Assembly (NCBI GenBank): GCA_037039925.1
Contig: JAXRKP010002206.1
Coordinates: 1-64,000, forward strand
From: Doris montereyensis
Taxonomy: Eukaryota; Mollusca; Gastropoda; Nudibranchia; Dorididae
DNA length: 64,000 nucleotides
Direction: 5' to 3'
In this document: positions 46,171 through 58,329 of the stretch, piece by piece
How positions within the stretch are numbered: position 1 is the stretch's first letter
Layout: every line of letters starts with the position of its first letter
Program-made: the position numbers and the translations under genes
The notes under the pieces: model-generated
Seen by the model: the letters and a program-made list of their open reading frames with translations, nothing else
Told to the model about the DNA's origin: nothing
The model's database searches: none

Positions 46171-47688
46171 CGAACCCCTTCGAACCCTTTTGAACCCCCT
46201 TAGAACCCCTTTGAACACCTTTGAACCCCTTCGAGCCCCTCCGAACCCCTTCGAACCCCTTCGAACCCCTTCGAACCCCTTGCAACCCCCTTCAACCCCT
46301 TTCAACCCCTTTCAACCCCTTTCAACCCCTTTTAATCCCTTTCAACCCCTTTGAACCCCTTTGAGCCCCTTTGAACCCCTTTGAACCCCTTTGAACCCCT
46401 TTGAAAACCTTTGAACCCCGTCGAACCCCTTTTAATGCCTTTGAACCCCGTCGAACCCCTTTAAACCCCTTCGAACCCCTTCTTTACCCATTCAACCCCA
46501 TTGAACCCCATTGAACCCCATTGAACCCCATTGAACCCCATTGAACCCCATTGAACCCCATTGAACCCCATTGAAACCCATTGAACCCATTGAATCCCAT
46601 TGAACCCCATTGAACCCCATTGAACCCCATTGAACCCCATTGAACCCCATTGAACCCCATTGAACCCCATTGAACCCCATTGAACCCATTGAACCCCATT
46701 GAACACCTTTGAACACGTATGAACCCCTTTGAACCCCTTTGAACCCCTTTGAACCCCTTTGAACCCCTTTGAATCGCTTTGAACCCCTTTGAACCCCTTT
46801 GAACGCCTTTGAAGCCCTTTGGACCCCTTTGAACCCTTTTGAACCCCGTTGAACCCCTTTGAACGCCTTTGAACCCCGTCAAACCCCTTTAAACCCCTTC
46901 AAACCCCTTCTTTACCCATTGAACCCCATTGAACCCCATTGAACCCCATTGAACCCCATTGAACCCCATTGAACCCATTGAACCCCATTGAATCCCCATT
47001 GAACCCCATTTGAACCCCATTGAACCCCATTGAACCCCATTGAACCCCATTGAACCCCATTGAACCCCATTGAACCCATTGAACCCATTGAACCCCATTG
47101 AACCCCATTGAACTTCATTGAACCCCATTGAACCCCATTGAACCCCATTGAACCTCATTGAACCCCATTGAACCCCAATGAACCCCATTGAACCCCATTG
47201 AACCCCATTGAACCCCATTGAACCCCATTGAACCCCATTGAACTCCATTGAACCCCATTGAACCCATTGAACCCATTGAACCCCATTGAACCCCATTGAA
47301 CCCCATTGAACCCCATTGAACCCCATTGAACCCCATTGAATCCCATTGAACCCCATTGAACCCCATTGAACCCCATTGAACCCCATTGAACCCCATTGAA
47401 CCCCATTGAACCCCATTAAACACCTTTGAACACTTTTGAACCCCCTTTGAACCCCTTTGAACCTCTTTGAATGCCATTGAACCCCTCTGAACTACTTTGA
47501 ACCCCTTTGAACCCCTTTGAACCCTTTTGAACCCCATTGAACCCCTTTGAACCCCTTTGCACCCCTTTGCACCCCTTTGCACCCCAATGAACCCCTTTGA
47601 ACCCCATTGAATCCCATTGAACCCCATTAAGCCTCATTAAACCCAATTGAACCCCATTGAACCCCATCAAAACCCCATTTAACCCCAT
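46171..47688. repeat. 10-bp satellite, subfamily A, large block
   Basis: Contains two landmarks CTTCTTTACCCATT at 46,479 and 46,907, each followed by a long ATTGAACCCC run (46,492-46,700 and 46,917-47,415). The second run is among the longest homogeneous stretches. Minus frames 46,889-47,416 and 47,115-47,627 are shadows. Confidence 0.93.
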
Positions 47689-48178
47689 TTCTCAATCGCT
47701 CTCAATCGCTCTCAATCGCGCTCAATCGCTCTCAATCGCTCTCAATCGCTCTCAATCGCTCTCAATCCCTCTTAATCCCTCTTAATCCCTCAGTCCCTCT
47801 TAGTCCCTCTTAATCCCTCTTATTCCCTCTTAATCCTCTTAATCCCTCTTAATCCGTCTTAATCCGTTTTAATCTATCCGTCTTAATCTATCTTAATCCG
47901 TCTTAATCCGTCTTAATCGGTCTTAATCCGTCTTAATCCGTCTTAATCCGTCTTAATCCGTCTTAATCCGTCTTAATCGCTGTTAATCCGTCTTTTTCCG
48001 TCTTAATCGCTCTTAATCCGTCTTAATCTGTCTTAATCGCGCTTGATCCGTCTTAATCCGTCTTCATCCGTCTTAATCCGTCTTAATTCGCCTTAATCCT
48101 TCTTAATCCGTCTTAATCCGTCTTAATCCGTCTTAATCTTAATCCGTCTTAATTCGTCTTAATCCGTCTTAATCCGTC
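47689..48178. repeat. 10-bp satellite, subfamilies C then B
   Basis: Eight C units, then B units with TCCGTCTTTTTCCGTC near 47,990. Confidence 0.92.
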
Positions 48179-48740
48179 TTAACCCCTTTGCACTCCTTTG
48201 CACCCCTTTGAACCTCTTCGAACCCATTTGAACCCCTTTGAATCCCCTTTGAACCCTTTGACCCCTTTGAACTCGTTTGAACCCTTTTGAACCCCTTTGA
48301 ACCTCTTTGAACCCTTTTGAACCCCTTTGAACCCCGTTGAACCCCTTTGAACCCATTTGAACCGCCTTGAACCCCTTTGAACCCCTTCAAACACCATTGA
48401 ACCCCATTGAACCCCATTGAACCCATTGAACCCCATTGAGCCCATTTGAACACTTTTGAACACCTTTGAACCCCTTTGAACGCCTTTGAACCCGTTTGAA
48501 CCGCTTTGAACCACTTTGTACCCCTTTGCACCCCTTTCAACCCCTTTCAATCCCTTTCAACCTCTTTGAACCCCTTTGAACCCCATCCGTTTAACCCTTT
48601 TGAACCCCTTTGCACCCGTTTGCACCCCTTTGCACCCCAATGAACCCCATTGAACCCAATTGAACCCCATTGAACCCCATTAAACCCCATTAAACCTCAT
48701 TAAACCCCATTGAACCCCATTGAACCCCATTAAACCCTAA
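48179..48740. repeat. Subfamily A block joined directly to B
   Basis: GTCTTAACCCCTTTGCACTCC marks an abrupt B-to-A join with no anchor module; the expected D/E (as at 37,643) is absent, consistent with a deletion of about 240 bp or more. Marker CTTCAAACACCATTG near 48,388. Confidence 0.9.
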
Positions 48741-49526
48741 TTTCTTAATCGCTCTCAATCGCTCTCAATCGCTCTCAGTCGCTCGCAATTGCTCTCAATC
48801 CCTCTTAATCCTCTTAATCCCTCTTAGTCCCTCTTAATCCCTGTTAATCCCTTAATCCCTCTTAATCCCTCTTAATCCCTCTTAATCCCTCTTAATCCCT
48901 CTTAATCCGTCTTAATCCGTCTTAATCTACTTTAATCTATCTTAATCCGTCTGAATCCCTCTTAATCCGTCTTATTCCCTCTTAATTTGTCTTAATCCGT
49001 CTTAATCCATCTTAATCCGTCTTAATCCGTCTTAATCCGTCTTAATCCGTCTTAATCCGTCTTAATCCGTCTTAATCCGTCTTAATCGCTGTTAATCCGT
49101 CTTAATCCGTCTTAATCGCTCTTAATCCGTCTTAATCCGTCTTAATCGCGCTTGATCCGTCATAATCCGTCTTCATCCGTCTTAATCCGTCTTAATTCGC
49201 CTTAATCCTTCTTAATCCGTCTTAATCCGTCTTAATCCGTCTTAATCCGTCTTAATCCGTCTTAATCCCTCTTAATCCCTGTTGATCCCTCTTAATCCCT
49301 CTTAATCCTCTTAATCCGTCTTAACCCGTCTTAATCCGTCTTAAGCCGTCTTAATCGCTCTTAATCGCTCTTAATCGCTCTTAATCCCTTTTAATCCCTC
49401 TGAATCCCTCTTAATCCCTCTTAATCCCTCTTATTCCCTCTAAATCCCTCTTAATCCCTCTTAATCCTCTTAATCCCTCTGAATCGCTCTAATCGTTCTT
49501 AATCGCTCTTAATCGCTCTTAATCGC
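48741..49526. repeat. 10-bp satellite, subfamilies C then B
   Basis: Near-copy of 38,429-39,223 at an offset of about 10.31 kb. Confidence 0.92.
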
Positions 49527-49788
49527 TCTTCATCGCTCCCTGTCGTTCCCTATAGTTCCCTATCGCTGCCTATCGCTACCTCTCGCTCTAAACCGCCTTA
49601 GACCACTGCCTACCGCTCTAGACCGCTTTCAACCGCTTCGAACCGTTTCGAACCGTTTCGAACCGTTTCTAACCGCTTATAACCCCTTCTAACGCCTTCT
49701 AACCCCTTCTAACCCCTTCTAACCCCTTCTAATCCATTCTCACCGCTTTTAACCGCTTGTAACCGCTTTTAACCGCTTGTAACCGCTT
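49527..49788. repeat. Anchor module D/E
   Basis: Near-copy of 39,224-39,486, including CCCTGTCGTTCCCTATAG. Confidence 0.88.
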
Positions 49789-50235
49789 CGAACCCCTTTG
49801 AATCCCTTTGAACCCCTTTTGAACCCATTTGAACCCCTTTGAACCCCTTTGAACCCCTTTGAACCCGTTTGAATCCCCTCGAAAACTCTTTTGAACCCTT
49901 TGAACCCCATCGAACCTCTTTGAACACCTTTGAATCCCTTTCAACCCCCCTTCAAACACTTTTCCATCCTTTCAACCCCTTTCAACCCCTTTCAACCCCT
50001 TTCAACCCCTTTCAACCCCTTTGAACCCTTCGAACGCCTTTGAACCCCATTCAACCCCTTTGAACCCCTTTGAACCCCGTCAAACCCCTTTGAACCCCTT
50101 AGAACCCCTTTGAACGCCTTTGAACCCCGTCGAAACCCTTCAAACCCCTTCGAACCGCTTCGAACCGCTTCTAACCGCTTCTAACCGCTTCTAACCGCTT
50201 CTAACCGCTTCTAACCGCTTTTTACCGCTTCTTAC
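49789..50235. repeat. Subfamily A block passing to TTCTAACCGC units
   Basis: Near-copy of 39,487-39,935. Confidence 0.9.
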
Positions 50236-50461
50236 CTCTTTTATACAGCTCTCAATCGCTCTCAATCGCTCTCAATCGCTCTCTCTCAATCGCTCTCAAT
50301 CCGTCTCAATCCGTCTCAATTCGTCTCAATCCGTCTAAATCCGTCTCAATCCGTCTCAATCCCTCTTAATCCCTCTTAATCCCTCTTAATCCCTTCTAAT
50401 CCCTCTTAATCCCTCTTAATCCCTGTAAATCGCTCTTAATCGCTCTTAATCGCTCTTAATC
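50236..50461. repeat. Subfamily C and B block after TTTTATACAGC
   Basis: Near-copy of 39,936-40,161 with a few units missing near 50,285. Confidence 0.89.
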
Positions 50462-50815
50462 GCTCCCTATCGCTCCCTATCGCTGCCTATGGCACCTATC
50501 GCTGCCGATCGCTGCCTATCGCTGCCTATCGCTCTAGACCGCCTTAGACCGCTGCCTACCGTCCTAGAACGCTTTCAACCGCTTCGAACCGTTTCGAACC
50601 ATTTCGAACCGTTTCGAATGTTTCGAATGTTTCGAACGCCTTCTAACCCCTTCTAACCCCTTCTAACCCCTTCTCACCCCTTCTAACCCCTTCTAACCCC
50701 TTCTAATCCATTCTTACCACTTTTAACCGCTTTTAACCGCTTCTAACCGCTTCTAACCGCTTTTAACCGCTTCTAACCGCTTCAAACCGCTTCTAACGGC
50801 TTCTAACGCTGCCTT
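50462..50815. repeat. Anchor module D/E, variant without CCTATAG
   Basis: Copy of 40,162-40,465 with extra TCTAACCCCT units and a longer TTCTAACCGC tail. Confidence 0.86.
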
Positions 50816-51125
50816 TTTTACCGCTCTTTACCTCTATTTATACAGCTCTCAATCGCTTCTCAATCGCTCTCAATCGCTCTCAATCCTCTCAAACGCTCTC
50901 AATCCCTCTCAATCCGTCTTTATCCGTTCTCAATCCGTCTCAATCCGTCTCAATGCCTATGGTCTTTATTGCAACCTCTCAATCCGTTAAATCCGTCTCA
51001 ATCCGTCTTTAATCCTCATTTAATCCTCTTTAATCCCTCTTAATCGCCCTATTTAATCACCTCTAATCCCTCTATTAATCCCTCTTAATCGCTCTTAATC
51101 GCTCTTAATCGCTCTTTATCGCTCC
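50816..51125. repeat. Degraded C and B block in place of the G linker
   Basis: TTTATACAGCTCTCAATCGC near 50,830, then C, TCAATCCGTC and TTAATCCCTC units with an isolated CCTATGGTC near 50,957. In copies 1 and 2 this place holds the G linker; here it looks like a second, eroded copy of 50,236-50,461. Confidence 0.8.
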
Positions 51126-51827
51126 CTATCGCTGGCTATGGCTGCCTATCGCTGCCTATCGCTGCCTATCGCTCTTTATCGTGCTGTCTTTAGCTTCACT
51201 CTTTGCGCTGCCTATCGCTTTATTCTTTATCGCGCTGCTCTTCGCAGCCTACCGCTGCCTATCGCTCTTTATCGCTCTTTATCGCAGCCTATCACAGCCT
51301 ATCACAGCCTATCACAGCCTATTGCAGCCTATCGAAGCCTATTGCAGCCTATCACTCTTTATTGCTGCCTATTGCTGTCTATCGCTCTTTATCGCTGCCT
51401 ATCGCTCTTTACTGCTGTCTATCAGCCTCTTTATCGCAGCCTATCGCTCTTTATCGCAGCCTATCGCTCTTTATCGCAGCTTTACCGCTCTTTATCGCAG
51501 TCTATCGCAGCATATCTCAGCATATCGCAGCCTATCGCATCTTATCACAGCCTATCGCAGCCTATTGCAAGCTATCATTTCTTTATCGCTGTTTATCGCA
51601 GCCTATCGCTCTTTATTGCTATTGCTTTTATCGCAACCTATCTGCTTTATCGCTATTTATCGCTCTTTATCGCAGCCTATCTATCTTTATCGCTCCTTAT
51701 CGCTCTTTATCGCTCTTTATCACAGCTCTATCGCTCTTTATCGCTCTTTATCGCTCTTTATCGCTCTTTATCGCTCTTTATTGCAGCCTACCGCAGCCTA
51801 TCGCAGCCTATCGCAGCCTATCGCTGC
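51126..51827. repeat. 10-bp satellite, subfamily F, shortest region
   Basis: Only one F block of about 700 bp, corresponding to the last F block of the other modules (GCATATCTCA near 51,511). About 2 kb of F and the G linker are missing relative to 40,685-43,414. Confidence 0.9.
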
Positions 51828-52013
51828 CATTAAACCCCATTAAACCCCATTGAACCCCTTTGAACCCCTTTGAACCTTTTGGAACCCCTTTGTATCGCTC
51901 TTTATGACCCCTTTGAACCCCTTTGAACCCCTTTGAACCCCTTCAAACCCTTCGAACGCTCCATCGAACTCCTTTTGAACCCTTTATCGCTCTTTATCCC
52001 CTTGAACTCCTTT

Positions 52014-52036
52014 GACGGATTAAGACGGATTAAGAT
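52014..52036 (-). repeat. Inverted B patch 7
   Basis: Patch of GACGGATTAA units; its last base differs (AAGAT instead of AAGAC). Confidence 0.92.
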
Positions 52037-52129
52037 TTTGAATCCCTTTGAACCCCTTTGAACCCTTCGAATCCCTTCGAACCCCATCGAACTCCTTTTG
52101 AACCCTTTTGCACCCCTTTGAATCCCTTT

Positions 52130-52152
52130 GACGGATTAAGACGGATTAAGAC
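52130..52152 (-). repeat. Inverted B patch 8
   Basis: 116 bp after patch 7. Confidence 0.93.
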
Positions 52153-52333
52153 TTTGAACCCCTTTGAACCCCTTTAAACCCCATCGAACCCTTTGAACCC
52201 TTTTGAACCATTTTTGAACCCTATTGAACCCCATTGAACCGAATTTTGAACCCCACTTTGACCCCCATTGAACCTTATTAAACCCCACTAAACTCCATTG
52301 AACCCCATTGAACCCCATTAAACACCATTTAAC

Positions 52334-53268
52334 TTAATCCACTTAACCCCATTTATCCGTCTTAATCCGTCTTAATCCGTCTTAATTCGCCTTAATCCTT
52401 CTTAATCCCCTTTTCTTAATCCGTCTTAATCCGTCTTACTCTGTCAATAATATCCTCTTAATCCCTCTTAATCCCTCTTAGTCCCTCTTATTCCTCTTAA
52501 TCCCTCTTAATCGCTCTTAATCCCTCTTAATCCGTCTTAATCCGTCTTAATCCGTCTTAATCTCTCTTAATCTATCTTAATCCGTCTTAATCCCGTCTTA
52601 ATCCGTCTTAATCCGTTTAAATCTTAATCCCTCTTAATCCCTTTTAATCCTCTTAATTCCTCTTAATCCTCTTAATCCGTCTTAAATCCGTCTTAATCCG
52701 TATTAATCCGTCTTAATCACTCTCAATCGCTCTCAATCGCTCTTAATCGCTCTCAATCCGTCTCTATCCTCTTAATCCGTCTTAATCCCTCTTAGTCCCT
52801 CTTACCTCTTAGTCCCTCTTATTCCCTCTGAATCCCTCTTAATCCCTCTCAATCCCTTTGAATCCCTCTTAATCCGTCTTAATCCGTCTTAATCTATCTT
52901 AATCTATCTTAATCCGTCTTAATCCGTCATATCCGTCTTAATCCGTCTTAATCCGTCTTAATCCGTCTTAATCCGTCTTAATCCGTCTTAATCCGTCTTA
53001 ATCCGTCTTAATCGTCATAATCGCTCTTAATCCGTCTTAATCGCTCTTAATCCGTCTTAATCGTCTTCTTAATCCGTCTTAATCCGTCTTAATCCGTCTT
53101 AATCCGTCTTAATCCGTCTTAATCCGTCTTAATCCGTCTTAATCGCTCTTAATCCGTCTTAATCGTCTTAATCTTAATCCGTCTTAATCCGTCTCTTAAT
53201 CGCTCTTAATCGTCTTAATCGCTCTTAATCGCTCTTAATCGCTCTTAATCGCTTCTTAATCGCTCCCT
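52334..53268. repeat. 10-bp satellite, subfamily B with C patches, degraded
   Basis: B units with many indels (52,430-52,450, 52,610-52,640, 53,060, 53,165). Counterpart of 43,994-45,246. Confidence 0.87.
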
Positions 53269-53500
53269 CGCATCCTTCCCTATCGCTCCTTAATCGCTCT
53301 TAATCGCTCCTATCCTCCTATCCGCTCTAACCGCCTTAGAACCATTCGCTGAACCGTTTCTTATAACCCCTTCTTAATCCTTCTTATCCTTCTAACCCCT
53401 TCTAACCCCTTCTAACCCCTTCTAATGAACCCTTTTGAACCGCTCTTAATCGCTCTTAAATCGTTCTTAATCTTTGCTTTTAACCGCTCCCTATAACCCT
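53269..53500. repeat. Anchor module D/E, degraded
   Basis: Only pieces are legible: CCTATCGCTCC, TAACCGCCTTAGAACC, TTATAACCCC and TCTAACCCCT. The CCTATAG unit is not recognisable. Confidence 0.7.
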
Positions 53501-53828
53501 TGCACCCTTTGAACCCCTTTTGACCGCCTTTGAACCCCTTCCCACCCTTTTGAACCCTTTTGAACCCCTTTGAACCCCTTCGAACCCCTGAACCCTTTAA
53601 CCCTTTCAACCCCTTTCAACCCCTTTAACCCCATTCTAATTTAAACCCCTTTGAACCGCGTCGAAGCCCTTTGAACCCCTTAAACCCCCTTTGAATGCCT
53701 TTGAACCCCGTCGAACCCTCTTAATCCATCTTAATCCCTCTTAATCCCTCTTAATTTCTCTTAATCCCTCTTAATCCCTCTGAATCGCTCTTAATCGCTC
53801 TTAATCGCTCTTAATCGCTCTTAGTCGT
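53501..53828. repeat. Short A block plus short B block
   Basis: GAACCGCGTCGAAGCC near 53,655 and CGTCGAACCC before about ten B units; matches 45,489-45,868. Confidence 0.88.
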
Positions 53829-54100
53829 TCTTCATCGCTTCCTTTTGCTCCCTATAGTTCCCTATCGCTCGCTATCGCTGCCTATCGCTGCCTATCACTG
53901 CCTATCCCTCTAGACCGCCTTAGACCGTTGCCTTATTCCCTAGACCGCTTTTAACCGCTTGAAACCGTTTCGAACTGTTTCGAACCGTTTCGAACCGCTT
54001 ATAACCCCTTCTAACCCCGTCTAACCCCTTCTAACACCTTCTAACCCCTTCTAATCCACTCTTACCGCTTTTAACCGCTTGTAACCGCTTGTAACCGCTT
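53829..54100. repeat. Anchor module D/E
   Basis: CCTATAGTTCC near 53,856; complete order with one damaged TAGACC unit at 53,930. Confidence 0.87.
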
Positions 54101-55527
54101 CAAACCCCTTCGAACCCTTTTGAACCCCTTTTGAACCCCTTTGAACACCTTTGAACCCCTTCGAGCCCCTTCGAACCCCTTCGAACTCCTTCGAACCCCT
54201 TCGAACCCCTTTCAACCCCTTCAACCCCTTTGAACCCCTTTCAACCCCTTTTCAACCCCTTTCAATCCTTTTAATCCCTTTCAACCCCTTTGAACCCCTT
54301 TGAGCCCCTTTGAACCCATTTGAACCCTTTGAACCCCGTTTGACCACCTTTGAACCCTGTCGAACCCCTTTGAACGCCTTTGAACCCCGTCAAACCCCTT
54401 TAAACCCCTTCGAATCCCTTCTTTACCCATTCAACCCCATTGAACCCCATTGAACCCCATTGAACCCCATTGAACCCCATTGAACCCCATTGAACCCGAT
54501 TTGACCCCATTGAACCCCATTGAATCCCATTGAACTCCATTGAACCCCATTGAAACCCATTGAACCCATTGAACCCCATTGAACCCCATTGAACCCCATT
54601 GAACCATTGAACCCAATTGAACCCATTGAACCCCATTGAACCCCATTGAATCCCATTGAACCCATTGAACCCCATTGAACGCCATTGAACCCATTGAACC
54701 CCATTGAACCCCATTGAAACCCATTGAACCCATTGAACCCCATTGAACCCCATTGAACCCCATTGAACTCCATTGAACCCAATTGAACCCCATTGAACCC
54801 CATTGAACCCCATTGAACCCCATTGAACCCCATTGAACCCCATTGAACCCCATTGAACCCTATTGAACCCCATTGAACCCCATTGAACCCCATTGAACCC
54901 ATTGAACCCAATTGAACACCTTTGAACACCTTTGAACCCCTTTGAACCCCGTCGAACCCCTTTGAACCCCGTCAAAAACCCCTTTAAACCCCTTCGAACC
55001 CCTTCTTTACCCATTGAACCCCATTGAACCCCATTGAACCCCATTGAACCCCAATGAACCCCATTGAACCCCATTGAACCCCATTGAACCCCATTGAACC
55101 CCAATGAACCCCATTGAACCCCATTGAACCCCTTTGAACCCCGTTTAACCCCGTTGAACCCATTGAACCCATTGAACACCATTGAACCCCATTGAACCCC
55201 ATTGAACCCCATTGAACCCCATTGAACCCGATTGAACCCCATTGAACCCCAATGAACGCCATTGAACCCTATTGAACCCCTTTGAATCCCATTGAACCCC
55301 TTTAAACCGTTTTGAACCTTTTTTGAACCCCTTTGAACCCTTTTGAACCCTTTTGGACCCCATTGAACCCCTTTGAACCCCTTTGAACCCTTTTGCACCC
55401 TTTTGCACCGCCCCTTTTGCACCCCAATGAACCCCATTGAACCCCAATGAACCCCATTGAACCCCATTAAACCTCATTAAACCCCATTGAACCCCATTGA
55501 ACCCCTTCAAAACCCCATTTAACCCCA
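54101..55527. repeat. 10-bp satellite, subfamily A, large block
   Basis: Landmarks CTTCTTTACCCATT at 54,418 and 55,002. The minus frame 54,400-55,467 (355 codons) spans both and is the longest minus frame, but two other phases are open over much of the same stretch with the same decapeptide. Confidence 0.93.
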
Positions 55528-56040
55528 TTTCTCAATCGTTCTCAATCGCTCTCAATCGCTCTCAATCGCTCTCAATCGCTCTCAATCGCTCTCAATCGCT
55601 CTCAATCCCTCTTAATCCCTCTTAATCCCTCTTACTCCCTCTTAGTCCCTCTTAATCCCTCTTATTCCCTCTTAATCCATCTTAATCCGTCTTCATCCGT
55701 CTTAATCCGTCTTAATTCGCCTTAATCCTTCTTAATCCGTCTTAATCCGTTTTAAATCCGTCTTAATCCGTCTTAATCCGTCTTAATCCGTCTTAATCCG
55801 TCTTAATCCCTCTTAATCCTTCTTAATGCCTCTTAATCCCTCTTAATCCATCTTAACCCGTCTTAATCCGTCTTAATCCGTATTAATCGCTCTTAATCGC
55901 TCTTAATCGCTCTTAATCGCTCTTAATCCCTCTGAATCCCTCTTAATCCCTCTGAATCCCTCTTAATCCTCTTAATCCCTCTGAATCGCTCTTAATCGTT
56001 CTTAGTCGCTCTTAATCGCTTTTAATCGCTCTTAATCGCT
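55528..56040. repeat. 10-bp satellite, subfamilies C then B
   Basis: Eight C units, then B units and TTAATCGCTC near the right edge. Confidence 0.92.
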
Positions 56041-56311
56041 CTTCATCGCTCCCTATCGCTCCCTATAGTTTCCTATCGCTCCCTATCGCTGCCTATCGCT
56101 GCCTATCGCTCTAAACCGCCTTAGACCGCTGCCTACCGCCCTAGACCGCTTTACAACCGCTTCGAACAGTTTCGAACCGTTTCGAACCGTTTCTAACCGC
56201 TTATTACCCCTTCTAAGCCTTTCTTACCCCTTCTAACCCCTTGTAACCCCTACTAATCCATTCTCACCGCTTTTAACCGCTTGTAACCGCTTTAAACCGC
56301 TTGTAACCGCT
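56041..56311. repeat. Anchor module D/E
   Basis: CCTATAGTTTCC near 56,067, complete TAGACCGC part, ends TTGTAACCGC. Confidence 0.88.
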
Positions 56312-56893
56312 TCGAACCCCTTTGAACCCTTTGACCCCATTTGAACCCCTTTGGACCCCTTACAACCCTTTGACCCCCTTTGAACTCGTTTGAACCCTTT
56401 TGAACCCGTTTCAACCTCTTTGAACCCCGTTGAACCCCTATGAACCCCGATGAACCCCTTTGAAGCCCTTTGAACCGCCTTGAACCCCTTTAAACCCCTC
56501 CGAAAACCATTGAACCCCATTGAACCCCATTGAACCCCATTGAACCCCATTGAACCCATTGAACCCCATTGGACCCCTTTGAACACCTTTGAACACCTTT
56601 GAACCCTTTGAACCCCTTTGAACCCGTTTGAACCCCTTTGAACCGCTTTGCACCTCTTTGAACCCCTTTCAACCCCTTTCAACACCTTTCAACCTCTTTG
56701 AACCCTTTTGAACCCCTTTTAACCCTTTTGAACCCCTTTGTACCCCTTTGCACCCCTTTGCACCCGTTTGCACCCCTTTGCACCCCAATGAACCCCATTG
56801 AACCCCATTGAACCCCATTGAACCCCATTAAACCCATTAAAATTAAACCTCATTAAACCCCATTGAACCCCATTGAACCCAATTAAACCCCAT
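56312..56893. repeat. 10-bp satellite, subfamily A
   Basis: TTTGAACCCC, a short ATTGAACCCC run at 56,510-56,570, TTTGCACCCC, then ATTAAACCTC. Confidence 0.92.
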
Positions 56894-58076
56894 TTCTAAA
56901 TCGCTCTCAATCGCTCTCAATCGCTCTCAATCGCTCTCAATCGCTCTCAATCGCTCTCAATCGCTCTCAATCCCTCTTAATCCCTCTTAGTCCCTCTTAG
57001 TCCCTCTTAATCCCTCTTAATCCCTCTTAATCCCTCTTAATCCCTCTTAATCTGTCTTAATCCCTCTTAATCTACTTTAATCTATCTTAATCCGTCTTAA
57101 TCCCTCTTAATCCGTCTTATTCCCTCGTAATCCGTCTTAAGCCGTCTTAATCCATCTTAATCCGTCTTAATCCGTCTTAATCCGTCTTAATCCGTCTTAA
57201 TCCGTCTTAATCCGTCTTAATCCGTCTTAATCCGTTTTAATCCCTCTTAATCCCTCTTAATCGCTCTTAATCCGTCTTAATCCGTCTTAATCGCGCTTGA
57301 TCCGTCTTAATCCGTTTTCATCCGTCTTAATCGGTCTTAATCCGTTTTAATCCGTCTTACCCTCTTACTCCCTCTTGATCCCTCTTAATCCCTCTTAATC
57401 CCCTTCTTAATCCGTCTTAACCCGTCTTAATCCGTCTTAAGCCGGCTTAATCGCTCTTAATCGCTCTTAATCGCTCTTAATCCCTCTGAATCCCTCTCAA
57501 TCCTCTTAATCCCTCTTATTCCCTCTAAATCTCTCTTAATCCCTCTTACTCCCTCTTAATCCATCTTAATCCCTCTGAATCCGTCTTAATCCGTCTTAAT
57601 CCGTCTTAATCCGTCTTAATCGCTGTTAATCCGTCTTAATCCCTCTTAATCTGTCTTAATCGCTCTTGATCCGTCTTAATCCGTCTTCATCGGTCTTAAT
57701 CCGTCTTAATTCGCCTTAATCCTTCTTAATCGGTCTTAATCCGTCTTAATCCGTCTTAATCCGTCTTAATCCGTCTTATTCCGTCTTAATCCGTCTTAAT
57801 CTGTCTTAATCCCTCTTAATCCCTCTTGATCCCTCTTAATCCCTCTTAATCCCTCTCAATACGTCTTAACCCGTCTTAATCCGTCGTCTTAATCCGTCTT
57901 AATCGCTCTTAATCGCTCTTAATCGCTCTTAATCCCTCTTAATCCCTCTGAATCCCTCTTAATCCCTCTGAATCCCCCTTATTCCCTCTAAATCCCTCTT
58001 AATCCCTCTTAATCCCTCTTAATCCCTCTGAATCGCTCTTAATCGTTCTTAATCGCTCTTAATCGCTCTTAATCGC
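56894..58076. repeat. 10-bp satellite, subfamilies C then B, double length
   Basis: The variants CGCGCTTGATCC (57,292) and CGCTCTTGATCC (57,660) and two TTATTCCCTCTAAATC sites (57,518, 57,980) show that about 0.4-0.45 kb of B is tandemly duplicated. Confidence 0.91.
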
Positions 58077-58329
58077 TCTTCATCGCTCCCTATCGCTCCC
58101 TATAGTTCCCTATCGCTGCCTATCGTTACCTATCGCTCTAAACCGCCTTAGACCGCTGCCTACCGCCCTAGACCGCTTTCAACCGCTTCGAACCGTTTCG
58201 AACCGTTTCGAACCGTTTCTAACCGCTTATAACCCCTTCTAACGCCTTCTAACCCCTTCTAACCCCTTCTAACCCCTTCTAAACCATTCTCACCGCTTTT
58301 AACCGCTTGTAACCGCTTTTAACCGCTTT
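58077..58329. repeat. Anchor module D/E
   Basis: CCTATAGTTCC near 58,099; complete order, ending TTTTAACCGC. Confidence 0.88.

Larger units (their letters stand above)
51828..52333. repeat. Subfamily A block carrying inverted B patches
   Basis: Counterpart of 43,415-43,993 with stray TATCGCTCTTTAT units at about 51,895 and 51,986. Confidence 0.88.

Noticed and set aside
54400..55467. Longest minus-strand frame, 355 codons, and about eighty others with GVQWGSMGFN or GSKGFKGVQR decapeptides
   Set aside because: They occur in every A block in all three minus phases, with lengths set by 9-mer and 11-mer accidents. They are not evidence of a gene family.
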